The position numbers and the translations under genes were made by a program. From Planctomycetaceae bacterium (GTDB taxonomy: Bacteria; Planctomycetota; Planctomycetia; Pirellulales; Thermoguttaceae): a stretch of DNA of 64,000 bases. Below, piece after piece: positions 7,289-16,058 of the stretch (positions are counted from its first letter, which is position 1; every line of letters starts with the position of its first letter). The notes below the pieces were generated by a model. That model saw only the letters and a program-made list of their open reading frames with translations, did no database searches and was not told where the DNA came from. Location: assembly GCA_012719125.1 (NCBI GenBank), contig JAAYAY010000362.1:1-64000 (forward strand). Direction: 5' to 3'.

Positions 7289-9001
7289 ATGGACTCGTTC
7301 GTTCAAGGAAGAACCAAGTCCGCCCGCTGGCACTGCCGCCAGTCGTGGGCTGGCGTGTTGTTTGGTCCGACCGGACTCCGGCTGGACGAGTGGTTGGCCG
7401 GTGGCTCCGTTGAAATCGTCAAGCACGGTCCCCACCGATCGGTCTATCGAGTGACCGCCGGCGAGCGCGAGTTCTACGTCAAGCACTTTCGCTGCCACAC
7501 GATCTGGGATCGGGCTCGCCACTTCTTTCGCCACAGCCAGGCTCGGCGCGAATGGCAGAGAGCCGAGAGCGTCGCTCGGCGTGGTGTGACCACGATCCGC
7601 CCCATTGCCTGGCAGGAGCAAAAGGGGACGGGACCGGTCGGCGAGTCGTTTCTGGTGACCGAGGCCATCGCCGGAGCCTGCACGCTTGACGAATACTACC
7701 GGCAGCGTCTGCCCGAGTTGCCGCGGAAGGAACAACCGGCCATTCGCCGGCGCCTGCTCGTGGCATTCGCCCAGTTTATGGCCAAGGTGCATCAGAACGG
7801 AATCTGCCACGGCGATCTTCATCCCGGGAACATCATCATCTCGTTGGACGGTCACCGGCCCCTGGTTGAGCCGGGGACGCAACGCTATCGGCTTCATCTC
7901 ATCGACGTCACCAACGTCCGCTTCACTCGCGCCCTCACCTGGCCGAGAGTCCTTGCCGGTCTTGCCGTTCTCAACGCCGCCTGGAAGGACGATCTGTCGA
8001 ACGCCGACCGCAATCGGTTCTGGAAAGCCTATATAGCGGCTTGTCCGGAACTGAAAACCCCACACCTTCACCAGGTGATCGATCAGTTGCAGCAGCGGAC
8101 GGAGGCCCACTACCGGCGGCGTCTGCGACGCCGCGATCGGCGCACCCTGCGAACCAGCCACGACTTCGTGGCCCTCCGAACACGCCAAGGCCGTGCCCAC
8201 GGTTTGAGCCAGCTCCGCCCTGAATCGTTGCGCGAGTTGTCCACGGCACCGGAGATGCTTCTCAGGGGGAACATGCACCGGCCCGTCAAGCTGGACTGCG
8301 GCAGCGTCATCGTCGAAGCCGACTTGCCGCTCGAGGAACGATCGGTCCACGTGGCCTACAAACGCTACCGGCCGCGGAAGTGGTGGAAGGCTTTGGCGGC
8401 TCCCTTCCGTCCCGCCAAAGCGGTGCAGAGTTGGCAACGGGGCCACGGGCTTCGGCTCCGCGGCATTCCCGCCGCTCAGCCGGTGGCGGCCGTCGACCGG
8501 CGCCGGCCCTGGTATCGCTGCGAGAGCTACCTGGCGGTCCAATGGATCGAGGGGTCCGAGAACCTGCATCTCTACCTGTGGAGAATAGCCGGCCGGTCGC
8601 ATAATATCCGCATGCGACAAGCCAATCGCTGCGCCGAATCGCTCGGCCGGCTTCTCGGTCGGATGCACGCCCAGCGGGTCCTCCACGGCGACCTCAAGGC
8701 CGGCAACCTCCTCGTCACCGATCACGACGGGAAGATCGAGAGCCACCTGGTCGACGTGGATGACGTTCGTCTCGACGTCGACACCTCGCTCCCACGCCGG
8801 GCCGCGGACCTGGCCCGGCTGGCGGTCAGTCTCGAAGCCCACCCCTGGGTATCCCGCACCGTACGACTGCGGTTCCTGCGAGCCTATCTTCGAGAATGCG
8901 GCCGGACCGCACTGGGCTGGAACACACTCTGGCGAGCAATCGCCAAACGGGCCGAACGAATCACCCGCCGCAAACGGCGCAAAAAGCAGGCGGTTCTCTG
9001 A
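7289..9001 (+). CDS. Tandem WaaP/InaA-like kinase (two kinase domains in one chain)
   Basis: A 570-aa cytoplasmic protein with two consecutive kinase domains of the lipopolysaccharide kinase (WaaP/InaA) type. Domain 1 has a candidate ATP-binding Lys in FYVKHF (K65), the catalytic loop HGDLHPGN at 174-181 and a metal-binding Asp in LIDVTN near 206. Domain 2 has HVAYKRY, HGDLKAGN at about 466-473 and LVDVDD. Both catalytic loops look intact. WaaP-type kinases phosphorylate core sugars of LPS; others act on different small substrates or proteins. The C-terminus is very basic. The start is uncertain: ATG 7289 is preferred over an in-frame TTG at 7262, and neither has a strong ribosome site. Confidence 0.85.
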   Translation: MDSFVQGRTKSARWHCRQSWAGVLFGPTGLRLDEWLAGGSVEIVKHGPHRSVYRVTAGEREFYVKHFRCHTIWDRARHFFRHSQARREWQRAESVARRGVTTIRPIAWQEQKGTGPVGESFLVTEAIAGACTLDEYYRQRLPELPRKEQPAIRRRLLVAFAQFMAKVHQNGICHGDLHPGNIIISLDGHRPLVEPGTQRYRLHLIDVTNVRFTRALTWPRVLAGLAVLNAAWKDDLSNADRNRFWKAYIAACPELKTPHLHQVIDQLQQRTEAHYRRRLRRRDRRTLRTSHDFVALRTRQGRAHGLSQLRPESLRELSTAPEMLLRGNMHRPVKLDCGSVIVEADLPLEERSVHVAYKRYRPRKWWKALAAPFRPAKAVQSWQRGHGLRLRGIPAAQPVAAVDRRRPWYRCESYLAVQWIEGSENLHLYLWRIAGRSHNIRMRQANRCAESLGRLLGRMHAQRVLHGDLKAGNLLVTDHDGKIESHLVDVDDVRLDVDTSLPRRAADLARLAVSLEAHPWVSRTVRLRFLRAYLRECGRTALGWNTLWRAIAKRAERITRRKRRKKQAVL

Positions 9002-9009
9002 ATGGGCTT

Positions 9010-9107
9010 GGGTGGCACGCTCAGAGCGTAGCGATGGGCGTGCACGGTCAGGTCACCACGCCCATCGCTACGCTCTGAGCGTGCCGCCCATGAATAGTCC
9101 GGGCTAG
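9010..9107. repeat. Long hairpin repeat (33-bp arms), copy A
   Basis: Arms at 9010-9042 and 9057-9089 are reverse complements with one mismatch, starting GGGTGGCACGCTCAGAGC. They are followed by a conserved tail ending TCCGGGCTAG (to 9107). A second copy with the same tail lies at 44137-44234. The hairpin starts 8 nt after the kinase stop codon and has no T-tract. Confidence 0.8.
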
Positions 9108-9259
9108 TTTGTCCGGGAGTGCCGGAAGGCTATTTGGCAGCTCGCTCCACCGCGAACGCCAGGCCGCAACCTGCTGGAATGCCCCGCGCCGATGCTCTAT
9201 ACTCAGCGATCTGAACTGGCCCCTTTGCTAGAATTCACCCTACCGACAGGGAGACCGAC

Positions 9260-10651
9260 ATGATCAGTCGCAGATCGTTCCTTGCAGGCTCGTCGGCACT
9301 GGCCGGCGCCACCTTTCTTCCGCGGCACCTGCTGGGGGGCCCGGGCCAAACGCCGCCCAGCGAGCAAGTCAACGTTGCCGTCATCGGAACGGGAGGGCAG
9401 GGGATTACCAACATCCGCAACCTGCTGAAGGAACCGGATGTGAATCTCACCGCGATCTGCGACGTGGCCGAGTTCTGGGACAACAGCCAGATCTACTACC
9501 GTCACAACGGAGGTCGCCAGTCGGCACTGCAGGCCATTGACGAACACCACAAGAAGGCCGGCACGAAAGACTGGCACCGCCCCGCCGTCTACGTCGATTT
9601 CCGCGTCCTGCTCGAAAAGGCGGACCGCGACATCGACGCCGTATTGATCGCCACCCCCAATCACACCCACGCTGTCATTTCCATCGCGGCCATGAAGGCC
9701 GGCAAAGGCGTCTACTGCGAAAAGCCCCTCACCCATTCCGTCTACGAAGCCCGGCGCGTCGCCCAGGTCGCCCGCGAAACGAAGGTCGCCACCCAGTTGG
9801 GCAACCAGGGCCATTCCTCCAATGATATCCGCCGCGCCGTCGAGTGGATCCGCGACGGCGCGATCGGCAAGGTTCGCGAGGTGCACGCCTGGCGCGGCGG
9901 TCCGAACAACCCCCACCCGGCCGAACGGCCCCAAGAGACTCCGCCCGTGCCGAAAGGGCTCGATTGGGATCTGTGGCTGGGCCCGGCCGAGGAACGGCCG
10001 TTCCATCCCTGCTATGCCCCGCTCATGTTTCAATACTGGTGGGATTTCGGAAGCGGCACGCTGGGCAACTTCGGCTGCCACACCCTCGACACGGCCGTCT
10101 GGGCCCTCGACCTGGAACATCCCACTATGATCGAAGCCAGTTCGACCGAACTGAGCTCGGAAACCGCTCCCACGGCCGCCATGTATCACTACCAGTTCCC
10201 GGGACGCGGTGAGCAACCGCCCGTCGACCTCTTCTGGTATGACGGCGGCCTCAGGCCGCCTCGGCCAAAATGCCTCGAACCCAGCCGAGAACTCCCGCAA
10301 CAGGGCGGATCCCTGATCGTGGGCGACGAGGGGGCGATCCAGTCGGGCCTGTGGAGCGGCTCGCCGCACATTATCCCCGAAGAGAAGAGACGCCAGTACC
10401 AGGAGCCGGAGCCGTCGATCCCGCGTTCCGCCGGACACCATCGCGACTGGCTCGACGCCTGCAAAGGCGGTCCGTCCGCCAGTTCCAACTTCGAGTACGG
10501 CGCCCGGCTGACCGAGATCGTGCTCCTGGGCGTTGTGGCTCTCAGGGCCGGTGCCACCGTCCATTGGGACGCCCCCAACATGAAAGCGGCCAACCTCCCC
10601 AAAGCCGACCCGCTCATCCACGGCCACTTCCGCAAGGGTTGGGAAGTCTGA
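9260..10651 (+). CDS. Tat-exported Gfo/Idh/MocA-family oxidoreductase
   Basis: A 463-aa protein opening with MISRRSFLAG, a twin-arginine signal, so it is probably exported folded with its nucleotide. Residues 38-150 form the Rossmann domain with GTGGQG at 43-48 for NAD(P) binding, and CEKPLTHS at 153-160 carries the conserved EKP lysine of the family. The C-terminal half is the alpha/beta substrate-binding domain with WWDFGSGTLGNFGCH. Family members oxidise or reduce sugars and inositols at a ring hydroxyl; the substrate here is unknown. ATG 9260 follows GGGAG by 6 nt. It heads a plus-strand run of exported or periplasmic enzymes. Confidence 0.93.
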   Translation: MISRRSFLAGSSALAGATFLPRHLLGGPGQTPPSEQVNVAVIGTGGQGITNIRNLLKEPDVNLTAICDVAEFWDNSQIYYRHNGGRQSALQAIDEHHKKAGTKDWHRPAVYVDFRVLLEKADRDIDAVLIATPNHTHAVISIAAMKAGKGVYCEKPLTHSVYEARRVAQVARETKVATQLGNQGHSSNDIRRAVEWIRDGAIGKVREVHAWRGGPNNPHPAERPQETPPVPKGLDWDLWLGPAEERPFHPCYAPLMFQYWWDFGSGTLGNFGCHTLDTAVWALDLEHPTMIEASSTELSSETAPTAAMYHYQFPGRGEQPPVDLFWYDGGLRPPRPKCLEPSRELPQQGGSLIVGDEGAIQSGLWSGSPHIIPEEKRRQYQEPEPSIPRSAGHHRDWLDACKGGPSASSNFEYGARLTEIVLLGVVALRAGATVHWDAPNMKAANLPKADPLIHGHFRKGWEV

Positions 10652-10684
10652 CACACTCCGTTCGCCTGCCCAAGAGGAAAGAGG

Positions 10685-12481
10685 ATGATCGAAACCCGCA
10701 TTTCCACCGGTCGTGCATTTGCGACAACGCTTCTCCTGGCACTCGCCGTTGCCGCTCCACCAACGCAACCCGCCGCCGGCTGTTCTACCGTCATGGTCGC
10801 CAAACAGGCCACTGCCGACGGCTCCGTGCTCATGGCCAGCTCCTGCGACGGCGATGTGATGGGATTGATCTATATCATGCCCGCCGAGACCTTCCCGCCC
10901 GGCACGAAGCTCCCCATGTACTGGAACGTGCCCAGGCCCAGGGACTACAACGAATACCGGGACAATCTGCGCAAGGGCTACGATCTTGTCGGTTATCTCC
11001 CCGTCGAGAGAACCTACCGTACGATGATTATGGCCGGAAACGTGGAGAGCATGACCACGGGCGGCCTGAACGAGCACGGCCTGAGCATCGCCATCGAGTT
11101 TCTGCCCATGCGCGAAGGCCTCGCCTGCGACAAGGGCGTCGTCGGCCCCAACAGCAACCATTGGACGACCTCCCTGATCGCCAACGGCCTCCGCCGCGCC
11201 CGAACGGCTCGTGAAGCAATCCGCCTCATCGGCTCCATGGTCGATGAGTACGGATTCCTGTATTACCGTGCTCCCACCGCCGGCGTCGCCTTGCCCATCG
11301 CCGACAAGAACGAAATCTGGCTCATGGAGATCTTCGGTCCGGGAAAGGACTGGACTCCCGCAAGCGGAAAGCCGGGCGGAGTCTGGTGCGCCCAACGCAT
11401 CCCCGACGGCGAGGTCGGGTGCAGCGCCAATCGCAGCCGCATCGGCGAAGTGGACTTGAGCGATCCCAGCCACTTCATCGCCTCGGTCAATATCCACTCG
11501 CTGGCCCAGGAACTGGGATTCTGGAGGCCCGGCGAACGTTTCGTCTGGCACGACGTCTACGGCGGCCCCGGCAGCACGTATAACTCCATGCGAGAATGGC
11601 GAGCGCTGAGTTTGGCGGCACCGTCGCTCGGCCTGAAAGTGACGGGGGATCCGGCCGTCGACCGCTACCCGTTCTCCGTCAAGCCCGACAAGCCGGTCGA
11701 CGTTCCGGCACTCTTTCGCACCATGCGCGACGGCTACGAGGGAACCGAGTTCGACCTGACGGAACATCCGGCCTTCCGGGTCGGCGAGAACAAGAGCCCA
11801 CTGGCCTGTCCATGGGGACCTGACGAACTCTTCGACCTCTTGCACGTGAAGCCAAACCGAGCCCTCTGCACTCCCACAAGCGGCTACGTCTTCGTCGCCC
11901 AGTTGCGAGACCGGCTCCCGGACCCCGTCGGGGCCTGTCTCTGGTTCGCCTACGGACCGGCGAACACCAGTTGCTTCGTACCGATCTACGCCGGCACGAA
12001 CGAGCTGCCCGACACCTGGAATCAGCCGGCCAACTTCACCCGCATCGACCGCGAGCAACCCCAGTGGAACTTCCGACTGGTTCAGAACCTGGTGAACAAC
12101 CTCAGATACCAGGAATCGCTCCGAGAAGTCCAACGTATGATCATCCCAGCAGAGGCGAGTTTTCTCGCCGCTCAGGCTGATCTCGAGAAGACCGCAGTTC
12201 AACTGTTCGAGCAGAAGGGCGCAACGGCCGCCGAGGCTTTCCTGACTGACCGCACCCACACCTGCCTGTCGCAGGTAGAAACTGCATACCAGAGCCTTGT
12301 CGACTACCTGATGTTTCGCTACCTGGTCGGCAACAAGGAACTGGCACCGCCCCGACTACCCCAAATCACCGTGCCCGCCGTTCCGGAGAATGTCTCCCTC
12401 CCTGTTTTAGAAGCTGTTTCTCCACGCGATTCCATCCGCGTCCACAATGACGAACACGTCCTGCAAGGGAGCAAACAATGA
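10685..12481 (+). CDS. Exported peptidase family C69 (dipeptidase, Ntn-hydrolase)
   Basis: A 598-aa member of peptidase family C69 (PepD-like dipeptidases). After a signal peptide the sequence reads AAGCSTVMVAK: Cys33 would become the N-terminal nucleophile once the leader is removed, as in other Ntn-hydrolases. Following family features include TADGSVLMASSCDGD, GGLNEHGLSIA and the long C-terminal segment where C69 enzymes carry helices. It would cleave dipeptides outside the cytoplasm. The gene begins 33 nt after the oxidoreductase stop, with AGAGG 7 nt before ATG 10685, and is probably in the same operon. Confidence 0.88.
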   Translation: MIETRISTGRAFATTLLLALAVAAPPTQPAAGCSTVMVAKQATADGSVLMASSCDGDVMGLIYIMPAETFPPGTKLPMYWNVPRPRDYNEYRDNLRKGYDLVGYLPVERTYRTMIMAGNVESMTTGGLNEHGLSIAIEFLPMREGLACDKGVVGPNSNHWTTSLIANGLRRARTAREAIRLIGSMVDEYGFLYYRAPTAGVALPIADKNEIWLMEIFGPGKDWTPASGKPGGVWCAQRIPDGEVGCSANRSRIGEVDLSDPSHFIASVNIHSLAQELGFWRPGERFVWHDVYGGPGSTYNSMREWRALSLAAPSLGLKVTGDPAVDRYPFSVKPDKPVDVPALFRTMRDGYEGTEFDLTEHPAFRVGENKSPLACPWGPDELFDLLHVKPNRALCTPTSGYVFVAQLRDRLPDPVGACLWFAYGPANTSCFVPIYAGTNELPDTWNQPANFTRIDREQPQWNFRLVQNLVNNLRYQESLREVQRMIIPAEASFLAAQADLEKTAVQLFEQKGATAAEAFLTDRTHTCLSQVETAYQSLVDYLMFRYLVGNKELAPPRLPQITVPAVPENVSLPVLEAVSPRDSIRVHNDEHVLQGSKQ

Positions 12482-12527
12482 AGAGACCGCATATAGCAAT
12501 TCGGTCAGAACACAAGAGGCGGCATCC

Positions 12528-14216
12528 ATGAAACGCAGAACCTTCCTCCGATCCGTCACGGCCGCATCGGCTTCCCTGCTTCTCCCGGGCTCGCTTCGCG
12601 CGGCCCAGGACCGGGAACGGCACCAAGCTCTGAACGCCGACGTCGTCATCGTCGGCGGCGGACTCGGCGGCTGCGCGGCGGCCTTGGCCGCACTCCGCGG
12701 CGGGCTGTCCGTCGTGCTGACCGAAGAAACCGAGTGGCTCGGCGGCCAGCTCACCCAGCAGACCGTCCCGCCCGACGAACACACCTGGATCGAATCGAAG
12801 GGCTGTACCCGCTCCTATCGGGCATTGCGCGACGGCATTCGCGACTATTACCGCCGCAACTACCCACTGACGGATGCCGCCAGGGAGGCCGTCCATCTGA
12901 ATCCGGGTAACGGCTCAGTTTCGCGGCTGTGCCACGAACCGCGAGTCGCCCTGGCCGTTCTGGAGTCGATGCTGGCTGCCGCGCGCAGCGGTGGACGACT
13001 GACCGTTTTGCTGGAACACCAGGCCGTATCTGCCGAAACCATGGGTGATTCGGTGCGCGTGGTCCGCGTGCGCAACCTTCGCACGGGCAGGGAACTCGAC
13101 CTCGAAGCGCCCTGGTTCGTCGACGCCACGGAACTGGGGGACTTGTTGCCGGTGACGGGCACGGAGTTCGTCACCGGCAGCGAATCGAGCCTCGAAACGC
13201 ACGAACTTCACGCCCGCGAAAAGGCCGACCCGGCCAATCAGCAGGCCTTCACCGTCTGCTTCGCCGTCGACCACCTCGAAGGCGAGAACCACGTAATCGA
13301 TCGCCCGGCGGAGTACGGCTTTTGGCGAGACCTCGTTCCTCGGATGGAACCGCCATGGCCCGGCCGACTGCTCGATCTCACCTACACCCACCCTTCCACG
13401 CTCAAACCGAAAGAACTCGGCTTCGCTCCTCACGGCCAATCCAAGCCCGGCACCCTCAACCTCTGGCAGTATCGCCGCATCGCCGATCGCAACAACTTTG
13501 CCCCGGGCACCTACCCGTCCGACGTCAGCCTTATCAACTGGCCCCAGAACGATTACTTCCTGGGCAATCTCGTCGGGGGCACGTTAGAGGAACGCCAACG
13601 GCATATCGACCGGGCCAAGCAGCTCAGCCTGGCGCTGCTCTACTGGCTCCAGACGGAAGCTCCCCGACCCGATGGCGGAACCGGCTGGCCCGGGCTGCGT
13701 CTGCGACGCGATCTCGTCGATACCGACGACGGCCTGGCCAAGTTCCCATACGTCCGCGAGTCGCGGCGAATCCGGGCCGTCTTCACCGTTCTGGAAGAGC
13801 ATTGCGGCCGGGAGAATCGGGCCCCGGTCACCGGTAAGACCGGCTCGGAGGTCAAGGCGGCCGAGTTTTTCGACACCGTGGGCGTCGGCTACTACCACAT
13901 CGACCTCCACCCCAGCAGCGGCGGCGACAATTACATCGACTTCGGATCGTTGCCTTTTCAGATTCCACTCGGGGCACTACTGCCTTGCCGCGTCCGCAAC
14001 CTCCTGCCGGCCAGTAAGAACCTCGGGACAACCCATATCACCAACGGTTGTTACCGGCTGCATCCGGTCGAGTGGAATATTGGAGAAGCGGCTGGCGCCC
14101 TGATTGCCTTCTGCCAACAGCAGAAGACGCTGCCCCACGCGGTCCGTGAGAGCACGGCGATCCTGGCCGATTTTCAGAAATCGCTCGGGCAGCAGGGCAT
14201 CGAACTCCAGTGGTAG
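12528..14216 (+). CDS. Exported FAD-dependent oxidoreductase
   Basis: A 562-aa flavoprotein with an N-terminal MKRRTFLRS twin-arginine-type signal, which would carry the folded FAD enzyme across the membrane. A dinucleotide-binding motif GGGLGG lies at 43-48, followed by a WLGGQLTQQ segment typical of the FAD_oxidored family. The remainder contains DLTYTHPSTLKP and a late NLLPASKNLGTTHI segment, typical of planctomycete secreted oxidoreductases sometimes labelled xanthan-lyase-like. The substrate is unknown. ATG 12528 was chosen because the signal begins there and a purine-rich AGAGGCGG precedes it; the frame is open 27 codons upstream. It lies 46 nt after the C69 gene. Confidence 0.9.
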   Translation: MKRRTFLRSVTAASASLLLPGSLRAAQDRERHQALNADVVIVGGGLGGCAAALAALRGGLSVVLTEETEWLGGQLTQQTVPPDEHTWIESKGCTRSYRALRDGIRDYYRRNYPLTDAAREAVHLNPGNGSVSRLCHEPRVALAVLESMLAAARSGGRLTVLLEHQAVSAETMGDSVRVVRVRNLRTGRELDLEAPWFVDATELGDLLPVTGTEFVTGSESSLETHELHAREKADPANQQAFTVCFAVDHLEGENHVIDRPAEYGFWRDLVPRMEPPWPGRLLDLTYTHPSTLKPKELGFAPHGQSKPGTLNLWQYRRIADRNNFAPGTYPSDVSLINWPQNDYFLGNLVGGTLEERQRHIDRAKQLSLALLYWLQTEAPRPDGGTGWPGLRLRRDLVDTDDGLAKFPYVRESRRIRAVFTVLEEHCGRENRAPVTGKTGSEVKAAEFFDTVGVGYYHIDLHPSSGGDNYIDFGSLPFQIPLGALLPCRVRNLLPASKNLGTTHITNGCYRLHPVEWNIGEAAGALIAFCQQQKTLPHAVRESTAILADFQKSLGQQGIELQW

Positions 14217-14279
14217 GCGGTGGAAGTCGGTGCCATTTTGGGGCCGGTACCGAATTCTGTGCTCGTGATCGTGCCGGAA

Positions 14280-14331
14280 GGGGACAGTCCCATTTTTGTG
14301 GCGTCCTGCCACAAAAATCGGGACAGTCCCC
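14280..14331. repeat. Perfect-arm hairpin in intergenic gap
   Basis: Arms 14280-14302 and 14308-14331 pair around a 5-nt loop: GGGGACAGTCCC then ATTTTTGTGGC, answered by GCCACAAAAAT and a GGGACAGTCCCC end. It lies between the FAD oxidoreductase and M28 peptidase genes, about 90 nt before the peptidase start, and could act as a terminator or transcript-stability element. Confidence 0.75.
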
Positions 14332-14423
14332 CATTCTGCAAATGTTTTCGCATCGGCAGCGAATTGCGGTATAAAGGGGGGGACCGTTCTTACTCGAACG
14401 CACTCATCAAGGTGGAGCCTGCC

Positions 14424-15668
14424 ATGTCCGACCGATCTGTGTCTGCAAACCACGCCCGATCTCGACGTTCTGGAGTCTCACTCATCGTTGTCGTGACGGG
14501 GCTGGCCTGTCTGGCAGCGGTTTGCGTCGTTGCGGCCGAGCCGTCGTCGTCGGCCGCCCGAGTCAAGTCGGACGTATCGTTCCTGGCCGACGATTCCATG
14601 GACGGTCGGGGAATCGGCACCGAAGGCTTGGAACGAGCGGCGGACTTCATCGCCAAGCGGTTCGAGGAGTTGGGGTTGAAGACCGACCTGGTCGACGGCG
14701 GCCCGTTTCAGGTATTTCAGTCGAGCACTCGCGTGCCCCAGGCTGCCCAAGGGGTGGATTGGAAGGCGATCGAGGCCGCCAAGGGAGGGGAGGCCGGCAC
14801 GGCACGGCCGGAAAAAACGCCTATGCCTGGCACGAAGCCGGAGGGGTCGCCGGAGGAGGCGGAAGACGCCGGTGAGAGCCCCGAGCGACCGGGTACGCGG
14901 CCGGTGGAAGTGAAGAACGTCATGGCCATGTTGCCCGGCGAGGGGCCAATGGCCGACGAAGTGATTGTCGTCGGGGCCCATTACGATCACCTGGGGTATC
15001 GGGAGAAGAACGGGCAGAAGACCGTGTTCAACGGCGCCAACGACAACGCCTCGGGCACGGCCGCCATATTGGAGATCGCCCGGCTGCTTTCGGAGCGAGA
15101 CGAAAAGCTGCCGCGCAGCGTCCTGTTCATCGCCTTCTCGGCCGAGGAGCGGGGCCTGGTGGGCAGTTTCTTCTACGTGAAGCATCCGGTGCTACCGATC
15201 GAGAAGACAGTGGCCATGATCAACTTGGACATGGTCGGGTGCATCGAAGGCGACCGCATCATGGCCAGCGGGTCGGGTTCGTCGAAGCTGCTTACCCGGA
15301 TGGTCATCGACGCTACGAGGGAGAGCGAACTCGACCTGATCGAGATGCCCGGCAGCATCGGCGGCAGCGATCACATGGGTTTCTACGCGCACGAGGTCCC
15401 CGTCGTTCACTTCATTACCACGGGCGGTTTCAAAGACTACCACAAGCCGACCGACGACGTCGAGACTTTGGACTTCGAAGGTGCAGCCCGCATTTCCCAG
15501 ATGGCGGCCGACCTGGTGGTCGACCTGGCCGAATCGGAGCAGCGTCCCAAGTTCAAAGACCGCGGCTGGGGCGGCACGATCGTGCGGAACCTGTTCCGGT
15601 TCATGGGCGCGGCGGCCAGCAAGATGGCGGAGCCGAAGGGGGACGGGGTGCCACCGAAACAAGAGTAG
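14424..15668 (+). CDS. Exported M28-family zinc aminopeptidase-like protein
   Basis: A 414-aa protein with a hydrophobic signal (about residues 17-38) and a C-terminal peptidase M28 domain. Zinc ligands are visible: His186 in GAHYDH, Asp207 in NDNASG, catalytic and bridging Glu pair 241-242 in AEERG, Asp in NLDMVG and a late His in DYHKPTDD. These fit a co-catalytic two-zinc aminopeptidase acting outside the cytoplasm. A proline- and glutamate-rich insert at about 120-160 is not part of the core fold. ATG 14424 has GGAG 7 nt upstream; the frame extends upstream through the hairpin repeat without a credible protein. Confidence 0.9.
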   Translation: MSDRSVSANHARSRRSGVSLIVVVTGLACLAAVCVVAAEPSSSAARVKSDVSFLADDSMDGRGIGTEGLERAADFIAKRFEELGLKTDLVDGGPFQVFQSSTRVPQAAQGVDWKAIEAAKGGEAGTARPEKTPMPGTKPEGSPEEAEDAGESPERPGTRPVEVKNVMAMLPGEGPMADEVIVVGAHYDHLGYREKNGQKTVFNGANDNASGTAAILEIARLLSERDEKLPRSVLFIAFSAEERGLVGSFFYVKHPVLPIEKTVAMINLDMVGCIEGDRIMASGSGSSKLLTRMVIDATRESELDLIEMPGSIGGSDHMGFYAHEVPVVHFITTGGFKDYHKPTDDVETLDFEGAARISQMAADLVVDLAESEQRPKFKDRGWGGTIVRNLFRFMGAAASKMAEPKGDGVPPKQE

Positions 15669-15731
15669 GCTGCGATGGCGTCAGGTCGTTGCAGGCTTGG
15701 GTGTTGTGTTTGAGGAACGGCCGCCAGCGAA

Positions 15732-15773
15732 GGGGCACCGGTACTCCACTTCAAATACCGGTGCCTCTTCTCT
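15732..15773. repeat. Short inverted repeat with CACCGGTA core
   Basis: GGGGCACCGGTACT at 15732-15745 is answered by TACCGGTGCCTCTTCTCT at 15756-15773 with a loop of about 10 nt. The AGAGAAGAGG-NN-CC-N-GTACT word also occurs at 47615-47711 and 58250-58685. The gap 15669-16058 otherwise holds only one further repeat fragment. Confidence 0.6.
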
Positions 15774-15998
15774 GGACCGGCTTCCACACCAGGAACTGGT
15801 TGCGGCCAGGCGAAGTGACGACCTCGCTGGGTTGTACAAAGCCACCGGTTCAACTGACACGACCGCCTCTTTCTGATCGGCATGCAAGTGCGTTTTCGAA
15901 TCACGCACAGAATCCATCCATTCCCACGCAAAACGAACACCGGCGACCGATCCATCCAAGAACCGGCCGCCGGCGTGTGTTTTCTGAGCTTGTTTCTG

Positions 15999-16023
15999 AA
16001 TCTCCGCCTTCGCGGGAATGACG
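15999..16023. repeat. Fragment of widespread CGCGGGAATGACG repeat
   Basis: This single arm contains CTTCGCGGGAATGACG, the same word as one arm of the inverted pair at 47313-47385. No partner arm is visible here, so it is probably a decayed copy. Confidence 0.4.
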
Positions 16024-16058
16024 CGAGAGTCGCAGGTGAAGTTCACGCGTAATCCGGG

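Noticed and set aside
9203-12259. 1018-codon open frame on the minus strand
   Set aside because: It is antisense to the Gfo/Idh/MocA and C69 genes, which have clear family motifs; its own translation is Gly/Val/Asp-rich with no motif. Long antisense frames are expected in GC-rich DNA.
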